The notes under the pieces: model-generated
The model's input: only the letters and a program-made list of their open reading frames with translations
Told to the model about the DNA's origin: nothing
The model's database searches: none
Translations under genes and position numbers: made by a program
Source: Anaerotignum sp.
Lineage (GTDB): Bacteria > Bacillota > Clostridia > Lachnospirales > Anaerotignaceae
Assembly (NCBI GenBank): GCA_020024255.1
Contig: JAHHTX010000033.1
Span: forward strand, 1 to 19,666
DNA: 19,666 nucleotides
Direction of reading: 5' to 3'
Part shown: in pieces, positions 6,665 through 14,680 of the stretch
How the letters are laid out: every line of letters begins with the position of its first letter
Position numbering within the stretch: the first letter of the stretch is position 1

Positions 6665-7570
6665 TCAAATATTCCGCTTGTCGTAACCGAAATTACGCAA
6701 AAGGAAATCGCTGTCACGCCAGTCTTTCTTTACTTTTACCCAAATCTGCAAAAAAATTCTGGAGCCCAAAAGCCGCTCCATATCTCTTCTTGCATAGGAG
6801 CCGATTTTTTTCAGCATGGCACCGTTTTTTCCGATAATAATGCCCTTGTGGGAATCTCTCTCGCAGTAAATCAGTGCCTGCACATCTACCATATCTTGGT
6901 CTGTCCGCTTTTTCATGGACATAATCTCCACCGCAATACCGTGAGGAATTTCATCTTGCAACAGATATAATGCCTTTTCCCTGATAATTTCGGAAGCAAT
7001 CTGTCTTTCCGGCTGGTCTGTCACCATTTCAGCAGGGAAATACTGCGGGCCTTCCGGCAAAAATTGGCGAATAACCTGTAAAAGCGTGTCTGTATTGCTG
7101 CCTGTAGATGCGGAAATGGGGACGACTTCACGAAAAGGATAAATTTTTCTGTAAGTATCAATAATCCCAAGCAGCTTTTCTTTATCCGGCACAGTATCAA
7201 TTTTGTTAATCACAAGAATTACAGGGGTTTTTACATTCTCCAGTTTTTCAATAACAAATCTGTCCAATTCCCCCACTGTTTCCGTGGGTTCTACCAAAAA
7301 TAGTACCACGTCCACCTCTTTAAAGGTATTTTCCGCAGACCGCACCATAAATTCCCCCAGTTTATGTCTTGGTTTATGAATCCCCGGTGTATCCAAAAAA
7401 ACGCACTGAAAATCGTCTTTTGTCAAAATACTCGTGATTTTGTTTCGGGTAGTCTGTGGTTTGTTTGATGTAATGGCAATTTTTTCCCCCACCAGACAAT
7501 TCATCAATGTAGATTTTCCAACATTTGGTCTGCCAATTAAAGATACAAATCCCGAATAAAATTTCCCCAT
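6665..7570 (-). CDS. era: GTPase Era
   Basis: Era is an essential GTPase that binds the 3' end of 16S rRNA and assists 30S subunit maturation. In this 301-residue protein G1 is GRPNVGKST (13-21), G2 lies around QTTRNK (39-44), G3 is DTPG (60-63) and G4 is NKID (122-125). The C-terminal KH domain contains GIIIGKNGAMLKKIG, the GxxG-type RNA-binding loop. Length is standard. The start follows TTAGGAGGGAATT. It sits in an operon with ybeY upstream and recO downstream; Era and YbeY both act on 16S maturation. About 140 nt without a recognised signal separate it from the upstream udg gene. Confidence 0.97.
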   Translation of the reverse strand: MGKFYSGFVSLIGRPNVGKSTLMNCLVGEKIAITSNKPQTTRNKITSILTKDDFQCVFLDTPGIHKPRHKLGEFMVRSAENTFKEVDVVLFLVEPTETVGELDRFVIEKLENVKTPVILVINKIDTVPDKEKLLGIIDTYRKIYPFREVVPISASTGSNTDTLLQVIRQFLPEGPQYFPAEMVTDQPERQIASEIIREKALYLLQDEIPHGIAVEIMSMKKRTDQDMVDVQALIYCERDSHKGIIIGKNGAMLKKIGSYARRDMERLLGSRIFLQIWVKVKKDWRDSDFLLRNFGYDKRNI

Positions 7571-7710
7571 AATTCCCTCCTAAAATTAAGCCTGTTCTAC
7601 TTCCCATGTTGTCTTTTTGTTATCTTTTTGTTGTATTCTCTTATATTTCTATTGCCTTGTGCAAATTTTGATTGATTTATCTGTAAAAAGTCAGCAATAT
7701 TGCATTCTTT

Positions 7711-8274
7711 CTAACCCTTCAGTTCGTCCCATTTTGCCCGAATGGCTTTCATATCCTCCCATGCAGGACGTTTTTTTGTTTCGTCCCGCAAAAGTGCTGA
7801 GGGATGATATGTCGCAATCATATGATACCCTTTCCGCTCCGTCCAAATCCCCCGTTCCTTGGTAATACGAAAATCAGAAGCAAGAATGGTCTGTGCTGCC
7901 ACACGCCCCAAACAGACGATAATCTTCGGCTGCACCAATAAAAGCTGGTACCGCAGATAATTTAGGCAAGCCTGTCTTTCGTCCTCATGAGGGTCACGGT
8001 TTCCCGGAGGTCTGCATTTTACCACATTGGCAATATAAACCTCTTTGTCACTCAGACCGACAGATGCCAACATTTTGTCCAGTAGTTTTCCTGCTGCACC
8101 AACAAATGCCCTGCCGGTCAAATCCTCCTGCTCTCCCGGACCCTCCCCAATGAACATAATATCCGCATTGGGGTTGCCTCTGCCGATAACCACATGGGTG
8201 CGCATTTCCCAAAGCCTGCATTTTCTGCATCTATTGCAAGCATCTTCCAGTGTTTCCCAGCTTTTTTCTGCCAT
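7711..8274 (-). CDS. Uracil-DNA glycosylase, family 4 (iron-sulfur type)
   Basis: This enzyme removes uracil from DNA to start base excision repair. The 187-residue protein shows the family 4 signatures: GEGPGEQED (43-51) for the active-site loop, ATYHPSALLR (154-163), and four cysteines suited to a 4Fe-4S cluster. These are Cys16 and Cys19 (in CRKCRL), Cys87 (KCRPPGNR) and Cys103. The start is taken as the second ATG because AGGAGG (8284-8289) is then 9 nt upstream; the first ATG at 8280 would be only 3 nt away. The gene lies between cdd and era, where Bacillus has no udg, so it seems to be a later insertion into the operon. A role repairing cytosine-deamination damage is consistent with the family. 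Confidence 0.93.
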   Translation of the reverse strand: MAEKSWETLEDACNRCRKCRLWEMRTHVVIGRGNPNADIMFIGEGPGEQEDLTGRAFVGAAGKLLDKMLASVGLSDKEVYIANVVKCRPPGNRDPHEDERQACLNYLRYQLLLVQPKIIVCLGRVAAQTILASDFRITKERGIWTERKGYHMIATYHPSALLRDETKKRPAWEDMKAIRAKWDELKG

Positions 8275-8313
8275 ATCCATCTCCCTCCTTTCCCTGTTGC
8301 CGTTTTATTTGTT

Positions 8314-8706
8314 TTATTTGATATTTTCACTGCCAAAGCCTAGAGGAAGCAATGCCAAAAGGGGAAAAACCTGCTCCCCTTCCTTTTCACTCCACAGCAC
8401 GACTTGTCCTTCCTTCATAAATTCAAAAAGTACCTGTCTGCAAATGCCACAGGGCGGTGTCAAATCACCCCCCGAGGAAACAATGGCGATTTTCACAAAT
8501 TCCCTTGCTCCTTCGGAAACCGCTTTTGTCACTGCCGTTCGCTCTGCACAGATGGCAGCACCATAAGTGGCATTTTCCACGTTGCACCCGGTAAACACCC
8601 TGCCGTCTTTGGCAAGGAGTGCCGCTCCCACCTGAAAATGGGAATAAGGTGCATAAGCATTCTCCATAGCTTTCTTTGCCTTTGCAATAAGTTCCCTGTT
8701 TTCCAA
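8314..8706 (-). CDS. cdd: Cytidine deaminase
   Basis: It hydrolytically deaminates cytidine or deoxycytidine to the uridine form in pyrimidine salvage. The 130-residue protein has the tetrameric-type signature: CAE with zinc ligand Cys53 and catalytic Glu55, followed by PCGIC with zinc ligands Cys86 and Cys89, and the substrate-binding GCNVENATYG at 40-49. The start is a TTG codon (8706-8704), chosen because it gives the family's normal N-terminus (MENRELI...AYAPYSHF). An ATG a few bases upstream is in another frame, and the ribosome-binding site is weak (AAAGGCG). It lies 23 nt after ybeY. In B. subtilis dgkA sits between ybeY and cdd; here it is missing. Confidence 0.94.
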   Translation of the reverse strand: MENRELIAKAKKAMENAYAPYSHFQVGAALLAKDGRVFTGCNVENATYGAAICAERTAVTKAVSEGAREFVKIAIVSSGGDLTPPCGICRQVLFEFMKEGQVVLWSEKEGEQVFPLLALLPLGFGSENIK

Positions 8707-8729
8707 AAGACATCACGCCTTTCTTTTTC

Positions 8730-9197
8730 CTATTCTCTGGGAATCCTCGCCTTTTCCAGAATTTCCTTTTGTCTTCTAAACATTTCCTTTTCTTCCGTTT
8801 CTTCCATATGGTCATAACCAAGAAGATGCAGCATACTGTGGGCAGTCAAAAACGCAATTTCCCGTTTCAGTGAATGACCGTACTCCTCTGCCTGCTCCTT
8901 TGCCCGTTCCAAAGAAATGATAATATCCCCCAAAAGGATTTCCCCTTTTTCGTTTTTATCGGGAATTTCCCCTTCTGCAAATGTCAAAAGGGGAAAGCTG
9001 AGAACATCTGTGGGACGGTCAATGGCACGAAACTGCTTGTTAATGGCTTGCATTTCCTCGTTATCCACAATGGAAATGCTGATTTCGCAATTCTCAGAAA
9101 AACCTTCATATTGCAGGCTGTCCGCTGCAATGGTTTCCATGACTTGCTCCAAGGCTTTTGGAAATCCTTCTGTTCGTATATCAATGAGTACCGTCAT
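8730..9197 (-). CDS. ybeY: Endoribonuclease YbeY (rRNA maturation factor)
   Basis: YbeY is a zinc-dependent protein needed for 16S rRNA 3'-end maturation and 70S quality control. The 155-residue protein has the three-histidine motif in the form HSMLHLLGYDH (120-130), with ligands His120, His124 and His130; most homologues have Gly where Ser121 stands. RPTDVLSFP (61-69) is the second family signature. The start (MTVLIDIR) follows AAGGAGGAACAGC, which lies inside the end of pgpH, so the two genes overlap by 17 nt and translation is probably coupled. A longer in-frame reading upstream only repeats the Lys-rich pgpH tail region in another frame. Confidence 0.95.
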   Translation of the reverse strand: MTVLIDIRTEGFPKALEQVMETIAADSLQYEGFSENCEISISIVDNEEMQAINKQFRAIDRPTDVLSFPLLTFAEGEIPDKNEKGEILLGDIIISLERAKEQAEEYGHSLKREIAFLTAHSMLHLLGYDHMEETEEKEMFRRQKEILEKARIPRE

Positions 9198-11346
9198 GCT
9201 GTTCCTCCTTACCTTTTTCTTTATTTTCCTTATTTTCTTCGTTTTCTTTCTGTTCACCTTTTGCTGTCTGGATTTCTTTTTGGTCAGGATAAGCAACTCT
9301 CTCATGGTACATGCCTCGGAATACCGTCAAAAAGGCATTGCGGATAATTTCCAATTCGTCAATCAAAAGTCCGCTTTGGTCCAGCTGCCCATCGTCCAGC
9401 TTGTCCTTGATTAAATCTTTCACGGCTGCTTCTGCCTCTGCGAAAGTTTTTCCTCCGCCTAGCATAGAACGTACTGCCGCTTCCACTGTATCTGCTAGCA
9501 TAACCACTGCCGCTTCTCTTCCCGAAGGCACTCTTCCTTTATAGCGATAATCTGCCTCCTTGACATTTTCAGCTCCGTACTGTTTCAATGCTTTGAAATA
9601 GAAGTATTTTACCAGACTTGTGCCGTGATGTTCCAATATAATATCCTGCACTACACAAGGCAGATTATATTCCCTTGCCAGTTCCACACCTGCACGGGTA
9701 TGCTGTGTGATAATTTTTGCACTTTCCTCAGGCGATAGGGTATCATGGATATTCTGCCCGTTTTGGTTTTCCGCAAAGTAAAAGGGTGCGTATAGCTTTC
9801 CCACATCATGATAATATGCACCGGCTCTTGCCAAAGCCACATTACCACCAATCTCATAAACTGCCGTTTCCGCCAGATTCGCCACAATCAAACTGTGATG
9901 ATATGTACCGGGAGCTTCCAAAAGCAGCCGCCGCAAAAGTTCATGGTTGGGATTAGCAAGTTCCATCAAACGAAGGGGTGTATTGGCTTCAAACATATTC
10001 TCCCAAAAAGGCAAGCTGCCCATGACAAGAAATACAGACAAAAGACCCAATGCCCCTTGCGATGCCCCATAAAGAAGAAGGCCTGCGGAATATTCCTCTG
10101 AAAAAAACATACCCAGAGAAACGGCTGTCACAAAGTCTACCGCCGCAATACTCAGCCCTACAGGAATCTGATAAACCCGTCTTTCCGCCTTTTGAATCAG
10201 TAAAGATTCCAATATGCCTGTAATGAGGGTATACAACAGATATTCCACACTGCCGTTACAGATAAAGCACCCCATAATACAGAACATGGCATTGAGCCAT
10301 AATGCCATACGTCTGCCAATTAACACGCTGACAAACATGACAAAAAGTCCTGCCGGCATAGTCAAAAAAATCGAAAAAGGTTTCAATAGCCGTAGTAGCA
10401 GTATCATCAGCATATATACGGTAAAAAGTATTTTCACTTCATTATGCTTCAATACCACCGCATTTTTTCGGCTTTTTCTGCCCCAATGGAAAAATAAATA
10501 AATGGCACAAAACAACAGGCTTGTCACCACAAGACTGGCAAGAAGGGGCAGGATTTCCCCTTTCAGATTGCCGTTTTTCACCAAATGGAGGGCAGTAAGG
10601 CGGTCATAAATTTCCTCAGTAATAATTTCGCCTTCATCCACAATCTTTTGGTTCTTGCGGATACGCACCTCGTCTACTTCTTCTCGCTTCTGCTCTTTAG
10701 CCTTTTCCATGGCTGCCTCGTCCAATATCTGGTTTGGCTCTGCCGCCGCCGGTAAAATCAATCCTGCCATTTCTTTCAAATTGGGATTCCAAAGGTTTTC
10801 GGTAATCTGTCTTTGCATATCCTTCCGAATTTCCTCCAATTTGTCTGCTGTAATGCCTTTCTTGTAGGCTTCCTGCAAAATCTTCATGCAGTCTTGGGCA
10901 AATGTGCTTCTATCCTCTGCTGACAGATTTGCATAAGCAAGAAGCTGTCTTTCCCGCAGTACCACAGGCAGTTTTAAAGAGGCAGACTGCACCGCTTCAG
11001 AAAAACTCTGGCTTTCTTTCTTATTTTGCAATATATTGTCCAATTCACTGAAAAGTTCTGCGGTTTGTGCAATATTCTTTTGTTCTATAGCCGCATCGGT
11101 TTTATAAATGGGGCCAACACTGTTTTCCGCTGCCTCCCGCAATTTCTCCGTTGCCGCCACATCCACAGTATCTTTCGGGGAAATATACCGTTTTGCCGCT
11201 ACATCTCCCACCTGCACTTTGTCCCGCCCCTGTACAGAGCCGGTTCCGATGCAGAAAATCGTTACAATAAATGCAATCCCCAGCAAAAAATGTCGCAGTT
11301 TTTGTCTTTTATCTGCTTCCTTTTTCTTTATTTCCACGGGCTTCAC
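9181..11346 (-). CDS. pgpH: PgpH-type HD phosphohydrolase (7TMR-HD, cyclic-di-AMP phosphodiesterase)
   Basis: Members of this family hydrolyse the second messenger c-di-AMP at the inner face of the membrane. In the 721-residue reading there is an N-terminal membrane helix (about 19-36), an extracytoplasmic 7TMR-HDED region (to about 265), a multi-pass membrane domain (about 266-445) and a C-terminal HD domain with YYHDVGK (His513-Asp514) and downstream ILEHHGT metal ligands. The C-terminus is a highly charged Lys/Glu tail. The start is uncertain. An ATG at 11415 would overlap phoH by 107 nt and gives an odd N-terminus; TTG (11364) and GTG (11346 or 11337) lie inside the phoH end with weak ribosome-binding sites. 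I chose 11346. Coupling to phoH is likely. Confidence 0.9.
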   Translation of the reverse strand: MKPVEIKKKEADKRQKLRHFLLGIAFIVTIFCIGTGSVQGRDKVQVGDVAAKRYISPKDTVDVAATEKLREAAENSVGPIYKTDAAIEQKNIAQTAELFSELDNILQNKKESQSFSEAVQSASLKLPVVLRERQLLAYANLSAEDRSTFAQDCMKILQEAYKKGITADKLEEIRKDMQRQITENLWNPNLKEMAGLILPAAAEPNQILDEAAMEKAKEQKREEVDEVRIRKNQKIVDEGEIITEEIYDRLTALHLVKNGNLKGEILPLLASLVVTSLLFCAIYLFFHWGRKSRKNAVVLKHNEVKILFTVYMLMILLLRLLKPFSIFLTMPAGLFVMFVSVLIGRRMALWLNAMFCIMGCFICNGSVEYLLYTLITGILESLLIQKAERRVYQIPVGLSIAAVDFVTAVSLGMFFSEEYSAGLLLYGASQGALGLLSVFLVMGSLPFWENMFEANTPLRLMELANPNHELLRRLLLEAPGTYHHSLIVANLAETAVYEIGGNVALARAGAYYHDVGKLYAPFYFAENQNGQNIHDTLSPEESAKIITQHTRAGVELAREYNLPCVVQDIILEHHGTSLVKYFYFKALKQYGAENVKEADYRYKGRVPSGREAAVVMLADTVEAAVRSMLGGGKTFAEAEAAVKDLIKDKLDDGQLDQSGLLIDELEIIRNAFLTVFRGMYHERVAYPDQKEIQTAKGEQKENEENKENKEKGKEEQHDGTH

Positions 11347-12316
11347 GCTGCTTTCTATGTTCAAATCTTTCGTATGCCAAAATAATCTTCTGCACCAAAG
11401 GATGCCGCACGACATCCCTGTTTGTCAGGGTAATCTGCCCAATTCCTTCAATACCGCTGAGTATGCGAGTGGCTTCCGTCAAGCCGGAACGCTTTCCTTC
11501 TGCCAAATCAATCTGGGTTACATCTCCGGTAATTACCGCCTTAGAACCGTAACCAATTCTGGTCAAAAACATTTTCATCTGCTCCGGTGTGGTATTCTGG
11601 GCTTCATCCAACACAATAAACGCATTGTCCAAAGTACGTCCACGCATATAGGCAAGGGGAGCCACCTCAATCAAGCCTTTTTCCATATTCTTCATGAATG
11701 TTTCTGCCCCCATAATTTCATAAAGGGCATCATACAAAGGACGAAGATAGGGGTCAACCTTCTGCTGCAAATCTCCGGGCAAAAACCCCAGCTTTTCCCC
11801 TGCCTCAATGGCAGGACGTGTCAAAATAATGCGGTTAACCTCGTTATTTTTAAATGCCGTAATTGCCATGGCCATGGCAAGATATGTTTTTCCTGTTCCC
11901 GCAGGGCCAATACCGAATACCACCGTATTCTCCCGAATAAGGTCAGTATACCTTTTCTGTCCCAGTGTTTTGGGTTTCAACGGTCTGCCGTTTGCCGTAA
12001 TACAGATATGGTCATCGTATACCCTTTCCAGTTCCCCAAAATCCGCTTCTCCTGCCGATGACAGAAAGTATTCCAGATTTTGTTCTGTAATCTCCTCGTG
12101 CTTTCTTGCCAGTGCTGCCATGGATTCCAAAACACTCTGTGCCTTTTGTACAGCACCTTCCTCGCCCACGATTTTCACATCATCGCCACGGTTTACAATC
12201 TGCACACCACAGCTTTTTTCAATTTTCTTAATATTCCCATCAAACTGCCCAAATACCGGCAGTATAATCTCATTCTCCATTTGCATGTTTCGTTCCGTCT
12301 GACTCATTTGCCGCAT
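11309..12316 (-). CDS. phoH: PhoH family ATPase
   Basis: This cytoplasmic P-loop ATPase belongs to a family linked to RNA metabolism; its exact substrate is not settled. In the 335-residue reading an N-terminal KH-like/nucleic-acid binding region precedes Walker A GPAGTGKT (137-144) and Walker B IVLDEAQ (about 234-240). The start is the ATG at 12316, preceded by AGAAAGGG; it overlaps the yqfD end by 47 nt, so coupling is likely. ATGs at 12307, 12286 and 12280 are alternatives. The next gene, pgpH, in turn starts inside the phoH 3' end. The phoH-ybeY neighbourhood is widely conserved and suggests work on rRNA or mRNA quality. Confidence 0.94.
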   Translation of the reverse strand: MRQMSQTERNMQMENEIILPVFGQFDGNIKKIEKSCGVQIVNRGDDVKIVGEEGAVQKAQSVLESMAALARKHEEITEQNLEYFLSSAGEADFGELERVYDDHICITANGRPLKPKTLGQKRYTDLIRENTVVFGIGPAGTGKTYLAMAMAITAFKNNEVNRIILTRPAIEAGEKLGFLPGDLQQKVDPYLRPLYDALYEIMGAETFMKNMEKGLIEVAPLAYMRGRTLDNAFIVLDEAQNTTPEQMKMFLTRIGYGSKAVITGDVTQIDLAEGKRSGLTEATRILSGIEGIGQITLTNRDVVRHPLVQKIILAYERFEHRKQREARGNKEKGSR

Positions 12317-13511
12317 CAAACCCTTTCTCTTGTTCCTTACCAATGGGCAGGGAAATGGCTGCTGTGCCTTTGGCACATACCCTGTCCGTAAAGACATCAT
12401 ATTCTATCTCTATATTTTCCACTGTGCCGTTTTTTCCGGCATACTCTTCTGCTTTTTTCTGTAAAATATTTTCCAACTGCTGTTTTGCCTGTTCCTCTGT
12501 CCTCGTTTTCTCCTGATTTTCATAGGCACGCAAACGCTCTTTACGCAAAGAAAAGGGTAAATGAAAATCGCCCAAACCCACAGGTTTTTCCGTTATGGTT
12601 TTCCTTTCCCACAGCGTTTTCCCATCAGGATGAATGAGGTCAATCTCCGTATCCCGAAACAACAACACATGGTTTTCCTTCACTCTGCCATCAAATTTCT
12701 TTTCCTGATAACTAAGCGGCAGTTCTTCGGAAAGTTCTGCCCATATTTTTGCTGTCACCGTTCCTGCCGCTGCAATATGGACGGTTTGCTGTTCCTCTCC
12801 CTCCAAGCCGATGGTTACATCGGAGGAAATCAGCACATCTCCTTTTTCCACCACGTCACCCGGCTGTACCAAAGGTGTGCCACGTTCTGCCGTCACTTGT
12901 TCAATAATGCCGCCTTGGGAAGCCACAATATCTGTAGGTGTTTTCTTTTCCACCATTTCCTTTTTCTCAATGGTTTCTGTCAAGCGAATGGTCACATCGG
13001 TTCCCTCCATGCCCACACTAACCCAGGAAATATCGGAAAAAGACTCCAGCAATGTTTTTGTCACATCATCTGTATCCACGTTTCTCTTCCATGCACCAGG
13101 ATATAGGTGCATTTCTTTGCAAACTGCCAAAATCTCCTCTTTGGAAAGCCTTTCGTTTCCCTCTACATCTACTACCCAAACAAACGAAGACAGCAGACAC
13201 AAAATCCCCCCAAAGCACAAACTACCATACAACAATGCCTGTCTTTTCCGAAAACGGCGAAATTTTGCCGGCAGTCCGCCGTAGCCCAGAATTTCCACTT
13301 TACAGCCTGTTTTTTCCGCATAGTATTCCATTTCCTCCATACTACCGAGGGATGTTTTCATTTCAATCCCCATACCGCCGGTCTGTACATGCCAAAATAC
13401 TGCGTTGCCATAAGATGCCATATTCATAAACCGTTCCATGGAAAAGCCAGATATCCTTATCATAACATATCCACGCAAATAATACCATAACGCAGGAAAC
13501 AAAAACCTCAC
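12270..13511 (-). CDS. yqfD: Sporulation protein YqfD
   Basis: YqfD is a mother-cell membrane protein of sporulating Firmicutes whose molecular role is unclear. The 413-residue protein has an N-terminal soluble segment containing LRGYVMIRISG, a single membrane helix at about 91-114, then a long extracytoplasmic domain with a POTRA/FtsQ-like start (VEGNERLSKEEI) and a beta-rich region containing VQPGDVVEKGDVLIS, reminiscent of a lipoyl/barrel-sandwich fold. The start is a GTG (13511) only 4 nt after the yqfC stop, without a strong ribosome-binding site; a TTG three codons on has a better-placed GGTGAGG. The 3' end overlaps phoH. Its presence suggests a spore-forming ancestry. Confidence 0.92.
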   Translation of the reverse strand: MRFLFPALWYYLRGYVMIRISGFSMERFMNMASYGNAVFWHVQTGGMGIEMKTSLGSMEEMEYYAEKTGCKVEILGYGGLPAKFRRFRKRQALLYGSLCFGGILCLLSSFVWVVDVEGNERLSKEEILAVCKEMHLYPGAWKRNVDTDDVTKTLLESFSDISWVSVGMEGTDVTIRLTETIEKKEMVEKKTPTDIVASQGGIIEQVTAERGTPLVQPGDVVEKGDVLISSDVTIGLEGEEQQTVHIAAAGTVTAKIWAELSEELPLSYQEKKFDGRVKENHVLLFRDTEIDLIHPDGKTLWERKTITEKPVGLGDFHLPFSLRKERLRAYENQEKTRTEEQAKQQLENILQKKAEEYAGKNGTVENIEIEYDVFTDRVCAKGTAAISLPIGKEQEKGFDAANESDGTKHANGE

Positions 13512-13515
13512 CCCG

Positions 13516-13785
13516 TCAGCTCAAATATTCAAGTCCCGAAATACTTCCTTTTGCCACAATACAGTCTGCCGTCATCTGCTCCAAAATCATGCCTGTTCCA
13601 TGTATGCAAAGACTGCCTGCCTTTGTGCCAATGCGTATTTTTTCTTCGCTATATTCCAAAAGTCCCTTATGATTTTCCACAGAAATCTCCTCTCTGCCCA
13701 CAAGAGAGATAAGGGGCATATCCAGCACAATTTCTTTGGGCAAATCTAGCTTTTTGACCACCTCTTTGCCAACTCCCATTGTCAT
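13516..13785 (-). CDS. yqfC: Sporulation protein YqfC
   Basis: This 89-residue YabP/YqfC-family protein is short and rich in beta structure by inspection, with the typical LPKEIVLDMPLISLVG near the N-terminus and the motif ENHKGLLEY. In Bacillus yqfC is expressed in the mother cell and paired with yqfD, as here; its biochemical role is unknown. The start is the ATG at 13785, with AAGGAAGGGAG just before it; a second ATG two codons on is equally placed. It is the first gene of the long operon, about 57 nt after the yqeY terminator, so it must have its own promoter in that gap or depend on read-through. Confidence 0.9.
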   Translation of the reverse strand: MTMGVGKEVVKKLDLPKEIVLDMPLISLVGREEISVENHKGLLEYSEEKIRIGTKAGSLCIHGTGMILEQMTADCIVAKGSISGLEYLS

Positions 13786-13804
13786 CGCTCCCTTCCTTCC
13801 TTTC

Positions 13805-13833
13805 AGCCTATGCGAAAACATTGGCTTCCATGC
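13805..13833 (-). promoter_or_regulatory. Weak sigma-E-like promoter candidate for yqfC
   Basis: On the minus strand GCATGGA (13833-13827) and CATAGGCT (13812-13805) are spaced by 14 bp, loosely fitting the mother-cell sigma-E pattern (about four of seven and five of eight positions). No sigma-A promoter is visible in the short gap. The housekeeping genes downstream need vegetative expression, so this could at most be one of several sources of transcript. Confidence 0.25.
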
Positions 13834-13842
13834 TTTTTTCCA

Positions 13843-13884
13843 CAAAAAAAGAAGATGCAAAACCCTTTTGGGGCAAGCATCTTC
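13843..13884 (-). terminator. Intrinsic terminator of rpsU-yqeY
   Basis: On the minus strand GAAGATGC (13884-13877) pairs with GCATCTTC (13858-13851), with an inner CCCAAAAGGG hairpin, followed by seven Ts opposite 13850-13844. It starts about 15 nt after the yqeY stop and separates rpsU-yqeY from the yqfC operon. Confidence 0.9.
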
Positions 13885-13898
13885 TTGTTTCTCTTATT

Positions 13899-14348
13899 TT
13901 ATTTGCCTTGGAGCAACTTCTTTACAAAATTCCCAACTACTTTGTTGTCGGCACGTCCCTTTACCTTTGGTGTAACCAGTGCCATAACCTTGCCCATGTC
14001 CTTCATGGTCTTAGCCTCGCACTCCTCCACCGCAGCTTCCACGATTGCCTGAATTTCTGTTTCACTTAACTGCTCTGGAAGGTATCCCAATAAAATTTCG
14101 ATTTCTCTGTTGAGTTGGTCAACGAGGTCTTGTCTGCCACTTTTTTCAAAGTCAGGCAAAGAATCTCTACGGCTTTTCAGCTGTTTTGCAACCACATCTA
14201 AAACGCCTTCTTCATCTAACTCAATTTTGTTGTCCTTTTCAATCTGCAAAATACCGGAACGAATGAGCTGTATGGTATCTTTCCGTACAGTATCTTTTTC
14301 CTTCATTGCAGTTTTTAGGTCAGCGAAAAGCTGGTCTTTCAATGACAT
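13899..14348 (-). CDS. yqeY: GatB/YqeY domain-containing protein
   Basis: The 149-residue helical protein matches the YqeY family, related to the C-terminal tRNA-binding domain of the GatB amidotransferase subunit; its own function is not established. Family features are the N-terminal MSLKDQLFADLKTAMK, the segment IEILLGYLPEQLSE, and the C-terminal helix ending VKKLLQGK. The start is the third of three closely spaced ATGs, because AAAGGG is then 9 nt upstream; 14354 and 14357 are alternatives. It follows rpsU by about 30 nt in the same transcript, the usual Firmicutes arrangement, and ends at a strong terminator. Confidence 0.93.
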   Translation of the reverse strand: MSLKDQLFADLKTAMKEKDTVRKDTIQLIRSGILQIEKDNKIELDEEGVLDVVAKQLKSRRDSLPDFEKSGRQDLVDQLNREIEILLGYLPEQLSETEIQAIVEAAVEECEAKTMKDMGKVMALVTPKVKGRADNKVVGNFVKKLLQGK

Positions 14349-14379
14349 ATCCATCATCCCTTTGCCGATTCACAAATTC

Positions 14380-14556
14380 TTATTTAAATTTACGTTTTCT
14401 AGCGGCTTCGGATTTCTTTTTGCGTTTTACGCTGGGTTTGTCATAATGCTCTCTTTTGCGTACTTCGCCCATGATACCATCTCTTGCACAAGTTCTTTTG
14501 AAACGACGCAGTGCGCTGTCTAAGGATTCATTTTCTTTAACTTTTACCTCTGACAT
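14380..14556 (-). CDS. rpsU: 30S ribosomal protein S21
   Basis: S21 binds the small subunit near the anti-Shine-Dalgarno region and aids initiation. This 58-residue basic protein has the full family sequence: SEVKVKENESLDSALRRFKR near the N-terminus and a Lys/Arg-rich tail ending RKRKFK. The start follows GGGAGGGAAATTC, an excellent ribosome-binding site; an in-frame upstream extension is not supported. It has a near-consensus promoter about 90 nt upstream and a structured leader, and is cotranscribed with yqeY. Confidence 0.97.
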   Translation of the reverse strand: MSEVKVKENESLDSALRRFKRTCARDGIMGEVRKREHYDKPSVKRKKKSEAARKRKFK

Positions 14557-14645
14557 GAATTTCCCTCCCTCCCAGATGCGAGATTCGTGTACGGGAAAGA
14601 CAAAATTCATGCATCTTTTACAGAACTGCCTTTTTTACCGTACAT
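14557..14645 (-). other. rpsU leader with two possible stems
   Basis: The transcript should begin near 14645. TGTACGG (14644-14638) is perfectly complementary to CCGTACA (14594-14588), and AGATGC (14616-14611) to GCATCT (14579-14574); the latter touches the ribosome-binding site. The two pairings interleave and so cannot easily coexist. No known leader class is recognised. Confidence 0.4.
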
Positions 14646-14651
14646 TTTAGA

Positions 14652-14680
14652 ATTATACACAAAAAGCCCTGTTCCGTCAA
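14652..14680 (-). promoter_or_regulatory. rpsU promoter
   Basis: On the minus strand TTGACG (14675-14680) and a perfect TATAAT (14652-14657) are spaced by 17 bp, a near-consensus sigma-A promoter fit for a ribosomal protein gene. The inverted repeat AACTGCC/GGCAGTT (14624-14630 and 14690-14696) flanks it. Confidence 0.88.

Noticed and set aside
11108..12061. 317-codon plus-strand frame across phoH and pgpH
   Set aside because: It crosses two overlapping, well-identified genes on the minus strand and shows no domain or ribosome-binding site.
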